This document shows, one piece after another, positions 43,706 to 53,280 of a stretch of DNA of 64,000 bases. Position numbers and translations under genes: made by a program. The stretch covers positions 1 through 64,000 of the forward strand of contig CAYMPJ010000013.1 of assembly GCA_964392325.1 (NCBI GenBank). Direction: 5' to 3'. This stretch comes from CALLPQ01 sp964392325 (GTDB lineage Bacteria; Pseudomonadota; Alphaproteobacteria; Caulobacterales; Parvularculaceae). The first letter of the stretch is position 1; each line of letters starts with the position of its first letter. The notes below the pieces were generated by a model. It made no database searches. It worked only from the letters and a program-made list of their open reading frames with translations, and was not told where the DNA came from.

Positions 43706-46606
43706 TTAATTGTTTCTTGTTCCAATACCATTGGAGGAGGCTAGGGAGCGCAATGTAAAGCGGATCAGTACTGACGTGTTGGGCGGCACCCCAAAGTCTT
43801 GGGTACGGTCGCGGCGGAATATTACGTCAAGACTCGAGCACTCATCTTTGTACCCAATCAGGAAATCTTGCCGCAAGGTACCCTCGCGGGGCACGAATGT
43901 ACCGTCACCTGTATTTATTGGGTCGGGTCGTAAATCTTCGCGCCAGGCGGCGCCAATGCTCCAATTTGGTGTGAGGCTAAATCGAACCAGTGCATTGATC
44001 TCTTCTTCAGATTCCAAGCCAATTGAAGCCTGCTCATCTGTTAATAGGGTGTAACCGACATTGCCTTCCAAGCGCCAAAAATCGAAACCAAGGTTTGATT
44101 CGACACGACCAAAGCCATTATTATCATCGACGCCATCTTCGAGCGTTGCGTTATTATTACCACCTGTATCAAAGCGAAAACGGTTTGTTAGCCGGAAACT
44201 TCTTCCGAGGCTCAAATTCAGCTCCCCCACGAGATCAGAACGTGTTCCACCCAGACCATCGGTGAATTCAAAAGCGTTGGTGGTTTGTAACCGATATTGT
44301 TGCCCAACAGCAGCCTCTACTTTGAAACCGCTATCAAAGTCCAATTGGGCCGAAATTCCGGCATTGATGCGCTGGCCATCCTCAACTGCGTCAAATCCGG
44401 TAGATTTATTATAGTCAAATAGGCCCGCATAATCGAACTCGATACTCTGGGAGTCTTCATTGATTAGGTCGCTTGAGTTTCGATCCTCAAGGCTTGCAAC
44501 CAATTGAACCCGCGGCTCAAGGAGTAGCCGCGCGCTGCCGAATTTGCGGGCCAATGGATAAGACCATTGGACGCCTGCGGTGGGTGCAAAACGCCCGATC
44601 AGATCACCTTCGATGGTAGAGAGCTGGTTATCGGCAAAATCTACGGAAGAGAACGGGACGATTGCATCTTCGCCGCCCTCATCCAGATCTCTGAAAAAGA
44701 ATCCATCGGCTCTTAACTCCGCAAAAGCATTAAAGCGATGACCGCCTTTGGTAATATGTTCCCGGTTCCAGAATGCTTGCCCGGTGAAGCGCCGGGAGTC
44801 GGGGCCGCGTGTGCGTTGCAGCGCTACAGCATTAGCGTTGACCGTCAAATTGCCACCGAAGGGTTTGTAATCAAAATCGTGACGAATATTGATAAGCGGC
44901 AAAACAAAAGGTGTTTCTGATGAATTATCATCAAACCTCAATCCCTGAAAAAGATAGCTGTCTGCGGAAATAGTCGTATTGCCACTGATCCATGCAAGGT
45001 TAGCATTGCTGCGTAAGCGATTTGTGTTCGAGCGATCAAACTCCAGTCGCAAGTCACCACGTCTTTGTACGTCATAAAATCGCAAAAACGCATTATCCGA
45101 TACGCGCTCAACATCATAGCCAAAGCGTAATTTTTCTGTGAGTTGCTGATATCCGCGCCCAAAATAATACCAGCGAACGCCGGGTCCATCAAAGGGTTGG
45201 TCAGTCGGATTGTCATCATTTGAAATAAATTCAGGGTTCGTACCGTCAAATAGTCCTGCGGGAGCAAGCCCAGACAAGGTTTCTATTTGAAAGTCGGTGG
45301 GAATAATATTGTTGGCGACGTCAATACTCTGACCAAGTTCATTTATTAGATTTCCAGCCGCATCTTGTGGCGGTCGGTCGAAATCTATGACGCCTCCGGC
45401 CCAGACATGGAAACTTTTTCTGCCAGCTCTTCGCCATTCGCCCTGCCATAATATGCCATCATCTAGGGTGATTTTAGGGAATAGCGTGAAATCCTGCTGG
45501 TTTGAAATGGAAAAAAAGTAAGGTATCTCAACAAATGGGCTGAGACGGGACGAGGTTCCGATTAACGGGGTTAAAAAACCCGATTGGCGTTCGACTGAGG
45601 GGTCTGGCCCTTGTAAAAAGGGTGTATACAGAATAGGAACCCCTTTGAGTTCAAGAAAAGCATGCCGGAAACGGATGACGCGGCGTTCTTCATCTCGGGT
45701 GACGCGCAGTGATTTTATTCGCCAAGTTGGTTTTTTCTTGTCGCCATTTTCTTTGCAAACATCGCACGCTGTATAAACGACTTTGTTTAATGTGGTACGT
45801 GCGCCTTGTTCACGGGTTGCGCTTGCAGCAGCAATGGTTGCGTTTTCCGCAAGAAGGGCCGTAAAATTTTGCGCAATGCCATCTCGTAAATCGCCTGATA
45901 ACTCTACGCTTTCAGCGAAAACTGTTTGTTCGTTTTCGTCTGTAATGGATACTTGACCCTCGGCGATAACAACCTGGGTGTCTGAGTAATATATAAGTTT
46001 TTCTGCTGTGAGATAACGCTCGCCGAAAAATGCCCGTACATTTCCTTCCGCAATAATAGGGCTGGTATTATTTTCTCGGGAAATTACATCAGCTTCAAAT
46101 AGAATTTTTTCGTCATCGCTCAAATCTTTGCTGAAATTTGATTGAGCGTTATTCGCATCTTGAGTGGTTGTAAGAGAGGCTACGGAATATCCCGTCAATA
46201 TTGATGTAGCGTGGGAAGTGTTTGGACCAGTGATTGAGGCGTTTGTTGCCAGGCTTGCGGAAAGTGAGATCGTGTTATCGCTGTCTAAGCCATCTGGCAG
46301 AGCGGCAATCTTTTGATCTGGTGAAACTGCTGCAAGACTTAACGAAGAAAAATCATCGCGCAGAGCGGAGTGAAAGGTTTGTGTTTGCGTAAGAGCGCTC
46401 TCGTCAGCATTGTTTTTGGAATCAGTCGCGTTTTGTAAAACTTTCGCTAATTCAGATCGAGGGGGTTTTAGAGAAGGAATTGAGCCCGGGAAACCCCCTT
46501 CTGGCGTAATAATTATGTCAGCGTCAGCGTGTGGTATAGCGCTCGCTAATCCACCCCCCAAAATGGAAGACATAAAAAGTCGAACAATTGTTCGTTGATC
46601 ACGCAA
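43706..46606 (-). CDS. lptD: LPS-assembly protein LptD
   Basis: A 966-residue outer-membrane LPS translocon. The TTG-start leader resembles a signal peptide (cleavage near H-A-D-A-D). About 130 residues of Ser/Thr/Asn-rich linker precede the OstA-type jellyroll (L-F-E-A-D-V-I-S, A-E-G-N-V-R-A-F-F-G-E-R-Y-L-T-A). The LptD core then follows with C-D-V-C, W-R-I-K-S-L-R-V-T-R and P-I-L-Y-T-P-F-L, ending in a 26-strand barrel. A perfect 14-bp palindrome, CGAACAATTGTTCG (46581-46594), overlaps the first codons. The start could instead be the ATG at 46573. Confidence 0.95.
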   Translation of the reverse strand: MRDQRTIVRLFMSSILGGGLASAIPHADADIIITPEGGFPGSIPSLKPPRSELAKVLQNATDSKNNADESALTQTQTFHSALRDDFSSLSLAAVSPDQKIAALPDGLDSDNTISLSASLATNASITGPNTSHATSILTGYSVASLTTTQDANNAQSNFSKDLSDDEKILFEADVISRENNTSPIIAEGNVRAFFGERYLTAEKLIYYSDTQVVIAEGQVSITDENEQTVFAESVELSGDLRDGIAQNFTALLAENATIAAASATREQGARTTLNKVVYTACDVCKENGDKKKPTWRIKSLRVTRDEERRVIRFRHAFLELKGVPILYTPFLQGPDPSVERQSGFLTPLIGTSSRLSPFVEIPYFFSISNQQDFTLFPKITLDDGILWQGEWRRAGRKSFHVWAGGVIDFDRPPQDAAGNLINELGQSIDVANNIIPTDFQIETLSGLAPAGLFDGTNPEFISNDDNPTDQPFDGPGVRWYYFGRGYQQLTEKLRFGYDVERVSDNAFLRFYDVQRRGDLRLEFDRSNTNRLRSNANLAWISGNTTISADSYLFQGLRFDDNSSETPFVLPLINIRHDFDYKPFGGNLTVNANAVALQRTRGPDSRRFTGQAFWNREHITKGGHRFNAFAELRADGFFFRDLDEGGEDAIVPFSSVDFADNQLSTIEGDLIGRFAPTAGVQWSYPLARKFGSARLLLEPRVQLVASLEDRNSSDLINEDSQSIEFDYAGLFDYNKSTGFDAVEDGQRINAGISAQLDFDSGFKVEAAVGQQYRLQTTNAFEFTDGLGGTRSDLVGELNLSLGRSFRLTNRFRFDTGGNNNATLEDGVDDNNGFGRVESNLGFDFWRLEGNVGYTLLTDEQASIGLESEEEINALVRFSLTPNWSIGAAWREDLRPDPINTGDGTFVPREGTLRQDFLIGYKDECSSLDVIFRRDRTQDFGVPPNTSVLIRFTLRSLASSNGIGTRNN

Positions 46607-47152
46607 AATACAATACCCTATCCATTTCGCCCCGGTTCTGGCCCATCACATGCTTTTATTTTAGAGGTGTTTCCTGATTAACCAAAGCAATGATGTAACC
46701 ACGCGGCGAACACCTGGATAATGTCCCAAAAAGATGCTTGCCTGTAAGATCATTTATAAACATCCGAATCGTTTATTGAAGGTATCCAAGTGGGCTTGGG
46801 ACGTCTATGAAAAGTTCATTCATTTCATAATTTAAATCGCCTCAAAATCAAAAATTTTACTCTAGAATCTGACCAAAAAGGCTCCGTTCTGGATAAAACC
46901 TGCAAATCGGCGCATGACTCTATAGTTTTAGAGCCGTAATTGATTGAATTTTTCAAGAGGATTGACCGATTATCCGCCCTGGGGACGCTAAATTATGATT
47001 TTGAATCGGGCTCGTAGTGACATGGTGCGGAGATTTATCGTTGCAATTGTAACATCAAGCAAGGGCGATATCCTAAAGTGCGGCGAAGAATACCGCTGTG
47101 ATCCTAGGGGAATCTTTGGGGTATTTTGGAACCACCCCGAAATCGAAAAGTG
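46607..47152. other. 546-bp lptG-lptD intergenic region
   Basis: Unusually long for this operon, so lptD may have its own promoter. A CTCTA/TAGAG hairpin lies near 46918-46934. A 53-codon plus-strand frame (46995-47156) overlaps the lptG stop and is not supported by a family match. No other gene was seen. Confidence 0.4.
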
Positions 47153-48244
47153 CTAGCCATCTTCCAGATGCAACAGGCCCGTAATTGCAAATAATGTAGC
47201 AATAATTGCTGGCCCCCAGGCCGCCAGGACGATGGGTAGATTTCCGGCTTCCCCAAGGGCGGTAGAAATTTCTGTTATGACGTAAAGTGAAAACCCAACT
47301 GTAATCGCGAGTACTGCCAGAGCAAAAATGCCGCCCCTTCGGCCCGGCCTTATGGAAAATGCTGCGGCGATCAGGACCATACCGAGTAATTTTAAAGGGG
47401 TGGATATCAGATCATGTAAACGCAGATAATAGGCACTCGTGGGAACGCCCGCCGTTTGCGCGAGACGGATAAAATGTCGAACATTCCAGATAGAGAGCGT
47501 TTCGGGCTTGGCGACCTGCTCGGATAAGTCCTTCAAAGAGAGATTCGTCTCAAGTCGGTAATCCGTTAATTGAGTGTGGGTGGGTTCAGATATTTTTTTA
47601 CTGATAGCCGTTGCCATTATAATGGCATTATTGACGATTTTTGCGTGGGGGGCGTCGATACGTTCGACAAATTCGGCCTCTGGGCTAATGCGCCAGACAG
47701 TTAGATTGGAAAGCAAGCCATGATTGGTGTTGATGTTTTTAGCATTGATGATCAAAGAGCCATTTTCCCGGTTTTGTCTTAGCCAAACACCATCACGAAA
47801 AAATTGCACCAGGCTGGTTTGTTTGCCCTCTCTCACATTTTGAATATGCTCGGAATGGGCCATCATCTTGGAAGAAAGTGGATCAATCACCGTCGTTAGG
47901 ATGATGCCAGTAAACAGGGAGACTAGGGCTGCGGGAGTTAATATTTTCCAGATCGAGAGCCCGGCAGAGCGCATAACCGAAATTTCCGATCGCCGGTTGA
48001 GTTGGGAAAAACACCAAAGCGAACCGAACAAAAACAAAAAGGGTGAGAGTGCCTGACTAAGGCCGAGGGCGCGAAGAAATGTCAATTGCAGGGCTATAAA
48101 CATCGAGCCATCTGCATATTTTCCGGCAAAGCGCATATTCTCAATCAGATCAATCACCATAATCAATACGGTGAAGGCGAGGAATAATGCGCCGATGCTC
48201 GCGGTAAGTCTCCATGCAATATATCGAAATAAAGTAAAGGACAT
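47153..48244 (-). CDS. lptG: LPS export permease LptG
   Basis: A 363-residue inner-membrane protein with helices at both ends and a periplasmic jellyroll. N-terminus F-R-Y-I-A-W-R-L-T-A-S-I-G-A-L-F; coupling segment S-E-I-S-V-M-R-S-A-G-L-S contacts the ATPase LptB. With LptF it extracts LPS from the inner membrane. Starts 2 bp after lptF. Confidence 0.95.
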   Translation of the reverse strand: MSFTLFRYIAWRLTASIGALFLAFTVLIMVIDLIENMRFAGKYADGSMFIALQLTFLRALGLSQALSPFLFLFGSLWCFSQLNRRSEISVMRSAGLSIWKILTPAALVSLFTGIILTTVIDPLSSKMMAHSEHIQNVREGKQTSLVQFFRDGVWLRQNRENGSLIINAKNINTNHGLLSNLTVWRISPEAEFVERIDAPHAKIVNNAIIMATAISKKISEPTHTQLTDYRLETNLSLKDLSEQVAKPETLSIWNVRHFIRLAQTAGVPTSAYYLRLHDLISTPLKLLGMVLIAAAFSIRPGRRGGIFALAVLAITVGFSLYVITEISTALGEAGNLPIVLAAWGPAIIATLFAITGLLHLEDG

Positions 48245-48246
48245 TA

Positions 48247-49440
48247 CTAAGCCAACTCGCCGCTACTTGGTCCAGATCGACGTTCGCCATAGGTAACAGG
48301 GGTCGCGTCTGTTGGTTTAATTCCTCTATTAATCCCAATAAAGGGGACCGCATCAAACAATAAAGCCAAGTTTAGAAAAATGATGCTGACCGGTAAAAAA
48401 TATAGCAGCCACATTAAGTTGTAGGTTGCCGCGAGGGGAAACAAAACATAACTCAGAACACGAACGCCGATCACAAGGGCTGTGGCGATACTAATGCGGA
48501 TGATATACCCTCTGCGATTATAAGCGCCGCCGATAAGGGCATAAAGAGCAATCAGAACATAGGCAAAGGCATGAAACGGAGCCGAGAGTCGCGAATGGGC
48601 TTCGGCAATCATTCTTGATTGGTTAATCCTATCCCACTCATTGCCGAGATCGGGGGCTAAAAGCTCGTGAAGATATCGCTCTGTAAGTTCGAGCTGTAAC
48701 TCCTGTTTTTTTTGTAATTCCCCTACCTTAATGCTGGTCTGTTGGAAGGGGATGATTTCGGCTTTATCACTTTGTGCGCTTTTGCTCTGTATCGTGCCCC
48801 CAACCAGCACAAGGACGGGACCCGCGTCTGTTTCCTGAAGGACACCGCGCTGGGCTAAATAGGTGCGCGTCTCGGTCGGATTTCTATAATCATTGACCAG
48901 CAGGCCGGTAAATTGATTGCCTGTGTTCACTTCTTTTACGTAGATCGTAAAACCATCTATAACTTTGATAAATTCACCGCTGCGCAAGATAGAACTGGCG
49001 AGATCTGTTCTGATATCCAGTATTCTTTGTTTGAGTATCCGGTATGTGCGTGGGCTCAAATCAACGGCTATGTAGAGCGTTGCAATCGCCCCTAGAAAAG
49101 TAATCATGAGAAAGGGAATTGCGATGCGGGCGCGACTGACCCCCGCAGCAAACATCACCGCAATCTCGCTGTCCGAGTGCATTCGATAGAGGGAGTATAG
49201 TGTTGCGGCAAAAAGGGCAAAAGGTATTAGAATCACCAGCAGGCTGGGAATTATCAAAATACTCAAATGAAGGAACATGCCTAGCCCACGACCATTTTCA
49301 AGGACCAGCTCGATGCGCTGTAAACTTTGGGTGATCCAGATTACAACCGTCAACACGATAACGGTCAGAATGAAGGGCCCAACAAATTGGCGCAGTATAT
49401 ATGTATCGAGACGATTCAAGACGGTGTCTTTGGGGTACAA
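48247..49440 (-). CDS. lptF: LPS export permease LptF
   Basis: A 397-residue frame with LptF topology: four or more N-terminal helices, a periplasmic domain, and C-terminal helices; S-E-I-A-V-M-F-A-A-G-V-S is the LptB-coupling helix. The first codon at 49440 is TTG. A second TTG at 49419 gives M-N-R-L-D-T-Y-I-L-R-Q, which fits family N-termini better, so the true start is probably there. First gene of lptF-lptG-lptD-surA-pdxA-rsmA, divergent from pepA. Confidence 0.94.
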   Translation of the reverse strand: MYPKDTVLNRLDTYILRQFVGPFILTVIVLTVVIWITQSLQRIELVLENGRGLGMFLHLSILIIPSLLVILIPFALFAATLYSLYRMHSDSEIAVMFAAGVSRARIAIPFLMITFLGAIATLYIAVDLSPRTYRILKQRILDIRTDLASSILRSGEFIKVIDGFTIYVKEVNTGNQFTGLLVNDYRNPTETRTYLAQRGVLQETDAGPVLVLVGGTIQSKSAQSDKAEIIPFQQTSIKVGELQKKQELQLELTERYLHELLAPDLGNEWDRINQSRMIAEAHSRLSAPFHAFAYVLIALYALIGGAYNRRGYIIRISIATALVIGVRVLSYVLFPLAATYNLMWLLYFLPVSIIFLNLALLFDAVPFIGINRGIKPTDATPVTYGERRSGPSSGELA

Positions 49441-49711
49441 TACGAATGTGAAGAATTATTCTAGCCACCTTAACATGGCATTATTATAGGGTACAGGCTC
49501 AGTGTGGCGAAAACGTCGATAAAAAATGGCGATTTTCGCATGTTTTAAATAAGTATTCACAATGCCAATTGCGCGAATCATCGCGTTGGTGTTGAGTGTC
49601 TGATAAGACCCGATAGAAGAATCAGCCAAAGCACAAAAAGGATTTTGTGCGATTTATGTCAGGCAAGCGAATTATTTATATCCAGAGAGATCATCTAAAC
49701 AGGAGTTTTGA

Positions 49712-51214
49712 ATGCAGGTAACTTTTTCCAAAGCCGCAATGCCAAAGACCGGGGCAATCATTGTCCCTTGTATGGAAGGGTCCATCACGAGTGCCGCTTT
49801 CAAAGCCATTAATAAAACCACGAAAGGTGCGTTAGAGCGCGCCGCTAAAGCATCGGGATTTCAAGGCAAAAAAGGCCAGATTACTGTGATTGTCGGTCCT
49901 GCGGGTTTGAGCAATGGCCATGTGGTTTTAATTGGTGCAGGCAAACCCAAAGATTTTACGGCCCTTGAGGCAGAAAATCTCGGTGGCTCAGCGATGGCCA
50001 AGGCGGTTGCTCTGCATGAAAAAGCGGTTCTCTTTGCTATGGATGGTCTAAAGGCTGGTGATCTGGGGGATGGTGCAGCAGCTCACATGGCTTTTGGTGC
50101 ACGTCTGCGGGGATATCGCTTTGACCAATATCGCACGGCGCAGGAAAAAAATGAGAAAATGCTGGTATCCAAAATCGGTATCTATGATGCGGATGCGGGA
50201 GCAAAAGCGGCTTATAATGATCTAGAGGCACTAGCAGAGGGAATTGTCATTACCCGCGATCTTGTCTCTGAGCCGCCTAATGTTCTCTATCCGGAAAGTT
50301 TTGCCGAGCGTTGCCGTGAATTGGAAAGCTTAGGGGTAAAGGTCAAAATTCTCGGCGAAAAAGAAATGTCAAAACTCGGTATGGGCTCATTGTTGGGTGT
50401 GGGCCAAGGGTCTGTGCGTGAGAGCAAATTGGTTGCTATGGAATGGCGCGGGGGCTCAAAATCCGATGATACGGTTTGTCTCGTCGGCAAGGGCGTCACA
50501 TTTGATACTGGCGGCATTTCGCTCAAACCCCCTGCAGGCATGGAAGATATGAAATGGGATATGGGCGGGGCTGGTGCAGTTACGGGAGCAATGGCTGCAA
50601 TCGCTGGAAGAAAAGCCAATGCGAATGTGATCGGCGTCATCGGTTTGGTTGAAAATATGCCTGACGGGAACGCACAGCGACCCGGTGATGTGGTAAAATC
50701 TATGTCAGGCAAGACCATAGAGGTGATCAATACAGATGCGGAGGGTCGTCTGGTCCTCGCCGATGCGCTCTGGTGGGCGCAAGAGACTTATAAGCCAAAA
50801 GTGGTGATCGATCTTGCGACATTGACGGGCGCAATTCTTGTGTCATTGGCCCACGAGTTTGGTGGTTTGTTTAGTAATAATGATGAACTGGCAGATAATC
50901 TGATAAAGGCGGGTAAGTCATCTGGCGACAAGCTTTGGCACATGCCTCTTACCAAAACCCATTACGATATGATCAAATCTCCTATCGCGGACATCAAAAA
51001 TATTGGTGGTCGTTGGGGCGGTTCGTCTACAGCGGCGGCATTTCTGGGGCATTTCATTAAAGACGGTGTTGAATGGGCCCATCTTGATATTGCGGGTATG
51101 GCTTGGAACGAAAAAGATAAAGCGACTTGTCCCAAAGGCGGGGCCGGTTATGGGGTTCGTTTGCTAGATAATTTTGTCCGCGATCAATTTGAGACCGAAG
51201 CCTCAGACGAATAA
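49712..51214 (+). CDS. pepA: Leucyl aminopeptidase (cytosol aminopeptidase)
   Basis: A 500-residue M17 metallo-aminopeptidase. The catalytic domain shows G-K-G-V-T-F-D-T-G-G-I-S-L-K, D-M-G-G-A-G-A-V and the signature N-T-D-A-E-G-R-L-V-L-A-D-A-L, which supply the two-metal site and catalytic Lys/Arg. It hydrolyses N-terminal residues of peptides in the cytoplasm. A CAGGAG ribosome-binding site precedes the ATG. It is divergent from lptF, the usual arrangement, and is followed by holC. Confidence 0.96.
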   Translation: MQVTFSKAAMPKTGAIIVPCMEGSITSAAFKAINKTTKGALERAAKASGFQGKKGQITVIVGPAGLSNGHVVLIGAGKPKDFTALEAENLGGSAMAKAVALHEKAVLFAMDGLKAGDLGDGAAAHMAFGARLRGYRFDQYRTAQEKNEKMLVSKIGIYDADAGAKAAYNDLEALAEGIVITRDLVSEPPNVLYPESFAERCRELESLGVKVKILGEKEMSKLGMGSLLGVGQGSVRESKLVAMEWRGGSKSDDTVCLVGKGVTFDTGGISLKPPAGMEDMKWDMGGAGAVTGAMAAIAGRKANANVIGVIGLVENMPDGNAQRPGDVVKSMSGKTIEVINTDAEGRLVLADALWWAQETYKPKVVIDLATLTGAILVSLAHEFGGLFSNNDELADNLIKAGKSSGDKLWHMPLTKTHYDMIKSPIADIKNIGGRWGGSSTAAAFLGHFIKDGVEWAHLDIAGMAWNEKDKATCPKGGAGYGVRLLDNFVRDQFETEASDE

Positions 51215-51228
51215 AGGCGCTAGATAGA

Positions 51229-51720
51229 ATGACCGAGTTCTTGTTCTATCACCTTGAAAGATCAAAATTGGAACAGGTTTTACCAGTGCTGCTGGAAAAG
51301 TCACTCGAGCATGGCTCCAGAGTTATGGTGTGCACGAACCACTCCGATGGGGTGGGTGCACTTGACGATCATTTGTGGACTTATCGTGATGATAGTTTTT
51401 TACCGCATGTCGTGCTGGGTTCAAGTGATTTTGAGGAGAGTGAACCTGTTTTGTTAAGCAGGGTTAATGGCGACGCAGTGAAAGCGCCGCCAAATGGCGC
51501 GGATTTTTTGTTTCTCGTTCAAGGTGCCCAATATCCGTATGAGGATTTGAAAAAATTTACTCGAACCATTGTCATGTTTGATGGGCGCGATGATGAAGCG
51601 TTGGGTGAGGCGCGCGGGTTTTGGAAAGTCCTGCGCGATGCATCCAAAGAAGAGAATAATGATTTTTCTCAAACCTATTGGCGTCAAAATGATCAGGGAC
51701 GATGGGAGCAGCAAGCATAA
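51229..51720 (+). CDS. holC: DNA polymerase III chi subunit
   Basis: A 163-residue protein similar to HolC, which links the clamp loader to SSB. Visible: F-Y-H-L-E-R-S-K-L-E-Q-V-L-P-V-L-L-E-K-S, L-W-T-Y-R-D-D-S-F-L-P-H and Y-W-R-Q-N-D-Q-G-R-W near the end. It follows pepA by 14 bp, a conserved pepA-holC order. Confidence 0.93.
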   Translation: MTEFLFYHLERSKLEQVLPVLLEKSLEHGSRVMVCTNHSDGVGALDDHLWTYRDDSFLPHVVLGSSDFEESEPVLLSRVNGDAVKAPPNGADFLFLVQGAQYPYEDLKKFTRTIVMFDGRDDEALGEARGFWKVLRDASKEENNDFSQTYWRQNDQGRWEQQA

Positions 51721-52217
51721 AGGGTTTTGTTTTGGCTGACATTACGGCGATGGATTCAGAGGGCTTGGGGGAACCTTTGGAGGAGGGTGTGGAGAAGAGA
51801 TCGGGCAGATGTGCTTGCGGCGCGGTTTCTTTTACGGCGCTAACATCCAAAAGTTTTGGAGCATGTCATTGCCGAATGTGCAGGCGCTGGGTGGGCGGTG
51901 TATGGTTTGGTGTTCGCAGTCACGGAGCCCCTGAAATTTCAGGTCCGGTGAAAATCTGGGATTCTTCTAAAATAGCCAGGCGAGCGACATGCGAGAAATG
52001 CGGCACTGCTATCTGGCATCGCTCAAAAGTAGGGGAAGCGGCGACATTGGGGCTTGGTTTGTTTGATGATCAGGAAGGTTGGACTTTAGTGCGCCAGATT
52101 TTTGCCGAGGAGCAGCCAAGTCATTATAATGTTAGCGGTGGGAACGGCGAGCGGGGTTTGGTTTTTACAGGATGGGGAACGCTCTGGGCACTGATTACGG
52201 GCAAAATGCCGAGATAA
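51702..52217 (+). CDS. GFA-family (glutathione-dependent formaldehyde-activating-like) zinc protein
   Basis: A 171-residue protein whose C-terminal ~130 residues are a GFA/CENP-V domain: G-R-C-A-C-G-A-V, A-C-H-C-R-M-C-R-R-W, then C-E-K-C-G-T. These seven or so Cys coordinate structural and catalytic zinc. Formaldehyde-glutathione chemistry is known for one member only; most have unknown substrates. The first ATG (51702) overlaps holC by 19 bp; an ATG at 51750 is closer to the domain and also plausible. Confidence 0.85.
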   Translation: MGAASIKGFVLADITAMDSEGLGEPLEEGVEKRSGRCACGAVSFTALTSKSFGACHCRMCRRWVGGVWFGVRSHGAPEISGPVKIWDSSKIARRATCEKCGTAIWHRSKVGEAATLGLGLFDDQEGWTLVRQIFAEEQPSHYNVSGGNGERGLVFTGWGTLWALITGKMPR

Positions 52218-52264
52218 TAAATCGCCCCTATCTACACTCCCTTAGTTTATTTATCTGACGGATC

Positions 52265-53050
52265 CTATTTATCTTTAATAGCGGTCAACATATAGTTGAC
52301 GCTCGTATCTTCTGAAATTCTCCAAATGTCCAAAAACGGATTGTAAGTGACCCCGGTTTCGGTAATGACTTGTAATCCCGCTTTTGAAAGAGCAGCGCTG
52401 GCCTCTGATGGTTTTACAAATTTTCGGGGATCATGAGTGCCCGCCGGTAACCATCGCAAAATATATTCCGCCCCAATCTTTGCGAGCATGAGTGCTTTTG
52501 CGGTACGGTTAATTGTAGCCATAATCATAATGCCGCCGGGTTTAACGAGCTTGGCCGATGTCTGTAAAAATAAATCAACATCAGCGACATGCTCTACAAC
52601 TTCCAGATTCAAAACAATATCGAAGGGCGCTTCTTGAGCTTCGTCCAGCGCCTCAATCGTTGTTGCTTGATAATTAATCTCAAGGCCGGCAGGCCCCGCG
52701 TGAGCTATTGCGGTTTTGATATTGCGCTCGGCACCGTCAATTGCCGTTACTTCGGCGCCAAGACGACACATCGGCTCGGCGACAAGCCCCCCGCCACACC
52801 CGACATCTAACAGGCGCAAGCCTTTTAAGGGGAGCTTTGCGTGGCGATCCAGAGCAAAATGGGTGCAGACAGTATCACGAATAAAGGCGAGGCGTATGGG
52901 ATTGAATTTATGGAGGGGTTTGAACTTGCCAAAGGGGTCCCACCACTCCTCTGCCATGGCGCTGAATTTCGCAATCTCTTCAGGATCAATAGTTGCTTTT
53001 TGATACGGCTGGGAGGCCGTGTTTTCTGCGCTGGGTTCATTCATGGTCAT
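52265..53050 (-). CDS. ubiG: Ubiquinone biosynthesis O-methyltransferase
   Basis: A 261-residue SAM-dependent methyltransferase. L-L-D-V-G-C-G-G-G-L-V-A-E-P (motif I) and N-L-E-V-V-E-H-V-A match UbiG, which carries out both O-methylations of the ubiquinone ring. W-W-D-P-F-G-K-F-K-P-L-H near the N-terminus is also diagnostic. An AAGGCGG ribosome-binding site supports the ATG at 53050. It is divergent from lysC, a common alphaproteobacterial layout. Confidence 0.95.
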   Translation of the reverse strand: MTMNEPSAENTASQPYQKATIDPEEIAKFSAMAEEWWDPFGKFKPLHKFNPIRLAFIRDTVCTHFALDRHAKLPLKGLRLLDVGCGGGLVAEPMCRLGAEVTAIDGAERNIKTAIAHAGPAGLEINYQATTIEALDEAQEAPFDIVLNLEVVEHVADVDLFLQTSAKLVKPGGIMIMATINRTAKALMLAKIGAEYILRWLPAGTHDPRKFVKPSEASAALSKAGLQVITETGVTYNPFLDIWRISEDTSVNYMLTAIKDK

Positions 53051-53172
53051 ATTTTCCGCCTTGAGTGTGAAAGGGTAGGGTATGGAAGAGTGCGCTACAT
53101 TTTATGACTTTGCGACCTTTTAAACGGGGTAGCAATCTTTGAATTATTGGTATTTGACTTGTCCCGAGGGAG

Positions 53173-53220
53173 CTTGCCGACTAGACATAGCCCTTGCTGA
53201 GCATGATTCAAGGCGGCAAG
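53173..53220 (+). promoter_or_regulatory. Nested inverted repeat in the lysC leader
   Basis: CTTGCCG (53173-53179) pairs with CGGCAAG (53214-53220), and inside it CCTTG (53192-53196) pairs with CAAGG (53209-53213). It lies 61 bp before the lysC ATG. It may be a leader structure; no lysine-riboswitch core was recognised. Confidence 0.35.
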
Positions 53221-53280
53221 CGGGCGCAGCTGAGCGCACGCATAGAGGAAGTATAAATATTACAAGGATATCGCTGCGCT

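Noticed and set aside
46995..47156. 53-codon plus-strand frame in the lptG-lptD gap
   Set aside because: No clear ribosome-binding site, no family resemblance, and its end overlaps the lptG stop codon.
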